A stretch of DNA of 64,000 bases, taken from positions 3,224,001 to 3,288,000 of the forward strand of contig CP118523.1 in NCBI GenBank assembly GCA_029227815.1, in the 5' to 3' direction. This document shows, piece after piece, positions 62,904 to 64,000 of the stretch. The DNA is from Clostridiaceae bacterium M8S5. GTDB lineage: Bacteria; Bacillota; Clostridia; Tissierellales; MCWD3. The notes beneath the pieces were generated by a model. It was not told the origin of the DNA. It saw only the letters and a program-made list of their open reading frames with translations, and ran no database searches. How positions within the stretch are numbered: position 1 is the stretch's first letter; the number at the start of each line of letters is the position of its first letter. A program made the translations under genes and the position numbers.

Positions 62904-63038
62904 CTAAACTGCAATATAATTAATATCATTACATACGTATGGTTTTCCATTACACCAATCTACATAACGAGTAGTACCAGGAACACAAGTTTCATATCCT
63001 TTTTGGTATTGATAATTAGAAAATTTAGCTAATGACAT
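62904..63038 (-). CDS. Putative RiPP precursor peptide 5
   Basis: 44 residues: MSLAKFSNYQ, then YQKGYETCVPGTTRYVDWCN, GKPYVCNDINYIAV. Cys at 18, 29 and 36. ATG 63038 behind AGGAGGTGAAATA, a ribosome binding site shared exactly with the broken minigene 7 and almost exactly with minigene 6. Confidence 0.75.
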   Translation of the reverse strand: MSLAKFSNYQYQKGYETCVPGTTRYVDWCNGKPYVCNDINYIAV

Positions 63039-63222
63039 TATTTCACCTCCTACAAATAAATTTATTTTTTATGATTTACTTTTGATGCAAACCTATTAAA
63101 ATATATGTTTCTTTTGGACGATAACTTAGATCACTCATACGAACTACGTACAATCATTACTTTAGAACGACAAGGCGAAAAAAGAAAATTCACTTTAGAG
63201 CTTTCAACATATCATAGTTGTA

Positions 63223-63351
63223 TTACTGTGCAATGTAATTAATCGAAGAGCAAATAAACGTTACATACGGCTTACACATGGATATTTGCACTTGATTACA
63301 TACGCCGTAGCATTTGATACAGCTGTAATTAGAAAATTTAGCTAAATTCAT
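63223..63351 (-). CDS. Putative RiPP precursor peptide 6
   Basis: 42 residues: MNLAKFSNYS, then CIKCYGVCNQVQISMCKPYV, TFICSSINYIAQ. Five Cys (11, 14, 18, 26, 34), the richest core. ATG 63351 behind GAGGTGAAATA. Ends INYIAQ, like minigene 5. Confidence 0.75.
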   Translation of the reverse strand: MNLAKFSNYSCIKCYGVCNQVQISMCKPYVTFICSSINYIAQ

Positions 63352-63711
63352 TATTTCACCTCACTATTAATTATTTTTTATGACTTTTTGCTTTTGGATT
63401 TAAAACGTAAGAAATATAGATTTTTTTATTGGCTTGAATTATTCGTATGGACTGATTTATATATATTAAATTTGTAGATAAGCTAAAAGAAGGAAGTACT
63501 ATCAGTAGACTATATTTTAATGCTCTTATTATATTAAATGTATTTGAAGAATTAGTTCGATATAATAATTTTCCGTATCTCTTTCTTAATTATTCTGTAA
63601 CACTCTGTCAATTATTGTTTCAATGAAATTAGTATAAAGAATATACTGTATAACATAAGTTTTGCTTTTCATGTTTACTATATAACGAACACAGTAAAAG
63701 TATTCAATACA

Positions 63712-63759
63712 CTATATCTGATTTTTATAACTGTAAATTGAGAGTCTAGCAAGTGTTAT
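63712..63759 (-). pseudogene. Broken or ATA-started precursor minigene 7
   Basis: After AGGAGGTGAAATA the start position holds ATA instead of ATG, then TLARLSIYSYKNQI and a TAG. Beyond the TAG the frame stays open for 43 codons with two Cys (CIEYFYCVRYIV ...). Probably a mutated member. The stretch 63352-63711 holds this open tail and otherwise nothing recognised. Confidence 0.6.
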
Positions 63760-63860
63760 TATTTCACCTCCTAGCAACTTTTTTGATTTCATTTTTAGTA
63801 TAAATTAATTAGAATGGTGTTTTCGAATTGATTAGAATTTTTCTATAACTACATATTTTA

Positions 63861-63962
63861 TTAGTTATCTAATCTAGCTATAACTAGTGGTGGACAATAT
63901 AAACTAATGCATCCGTAAAGCTTGTCTATTTTTTTGTATTGCTTAAATTTATTAATAGTCAA
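63861..63962 (-). CDS. Putative RiPP precursor peptide 8
   Basis: 33 residues, TTG start at 63962 behind AAAGGAGG: MTINKFKQYK, then KIDKLYGCISLYCPPLVIAR, LDN. Cys at 18 and 23. Most divergent in the leader, but it keeps K-F-x-x-Y. The cluster may continue beyond the window. Confidence 0.62.
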   Translation of the reverse strand: MTINKFKQYKKIDKLYGCISLYCPPLVIARLDN

Positions 63963-64000
63963 AATACTTACCTCCTTTATTATTTTTTAATATCCGTTTA

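Overview
This window is AT-rich DNA whose coding style fits an anaerobic, low-GC member of the Clostridia. Shine-Dalgarno sequences are strong, TTG and GTG starts are common, and the gene families are typically clostridial: a cytoplasmic parvulin, M18 and M20C peptidases, QueT, CvfB, DUF1292, a TAXI-type TRAP transporter, and radical-SAM enzymes. No rRNA, tRNA, CRISPR array, transposase or phage gene was seen. Most genes lie on the minus strand.

Layout. Positions 1-16.4 kb hold housekeeping and stress genes: a partial RluA-type pseudouridine synthase, a short MltG-like anchor protein, a GNAT, a GyrI-like protein, PssA, a YtqA-like radical SAM protein, a PPIase, a HAD phosphatase, two peptidases, a methyltransferase, QueT, a VTT membrane protein, a secreted stalk/DUF5050 protein and a PHP phosphatase. 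Positions 16.4-33 kb hold bioB with a BirA-type operator, two intramembrane proteases (CPBP and PrsW), a UvrA paralogue, an AraC-nucleotidyltransferase fusion, a TPR protein, an amidohydrolase and UDP-glucose dehydrogenase. Positions 33-47 kb hold lipoproteins (DUF4846, serpin), the TldD/TldE protease pair, a pyridoxamine kinase, an ArsR-GNAT-methyltransferase operon, a PadR-CPBP pair behind a 56-bp perfect palindrome, and CvfB. Positions 47-58 kb hold an ECF-like sigma factor, a TAXI-TRAP transporter with a putative two-component system, and a transglutaminase-GntR-ABC transporter operon behind a 38-bp perfect palindrome.

The most interesting part is 58.4-64 kb. One radical-SAM maturase with SPASM-like cysteines (61196-62488) is surrounded by seven intact minigenes and one broken minigene of 30-44 codons. 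All have good ribosome binding sites and a shared N-terminal motif, M-[STNL]-[LI]-x-[KR]-[FY]-x-x-Y, followed by divergent, mostly Cys-containing cores. This looks like a multi-precursor RiPP locus. Its cassettes (promoter-like box, minigene, terminator) have been duplicated, and a PadR-DUF2812-lipoprotein operon sits on the opposite strand inside it. TldD/TldE, about 23 kb away, could in principle supply leader processing, but that is speculative.

Two further patterns cross the window. First, a roughly 150-bp element with a long imperfect palindrome occurs four times (16463-16609, 29996-30140, 58264-58414, 60988-61137). Each copy lies between two versions of one terminator hairpin, as if the terminator had been the insertion target and was duplicated. 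Second, several reading frames (ugd, a J-domain gene, a 53-codon ORF, probably a CPBP protease) have a good Shine-Dalgarno sequence spaced for an ATA or ATT/ATC codon, with no usable ATG, GTG or TTG.
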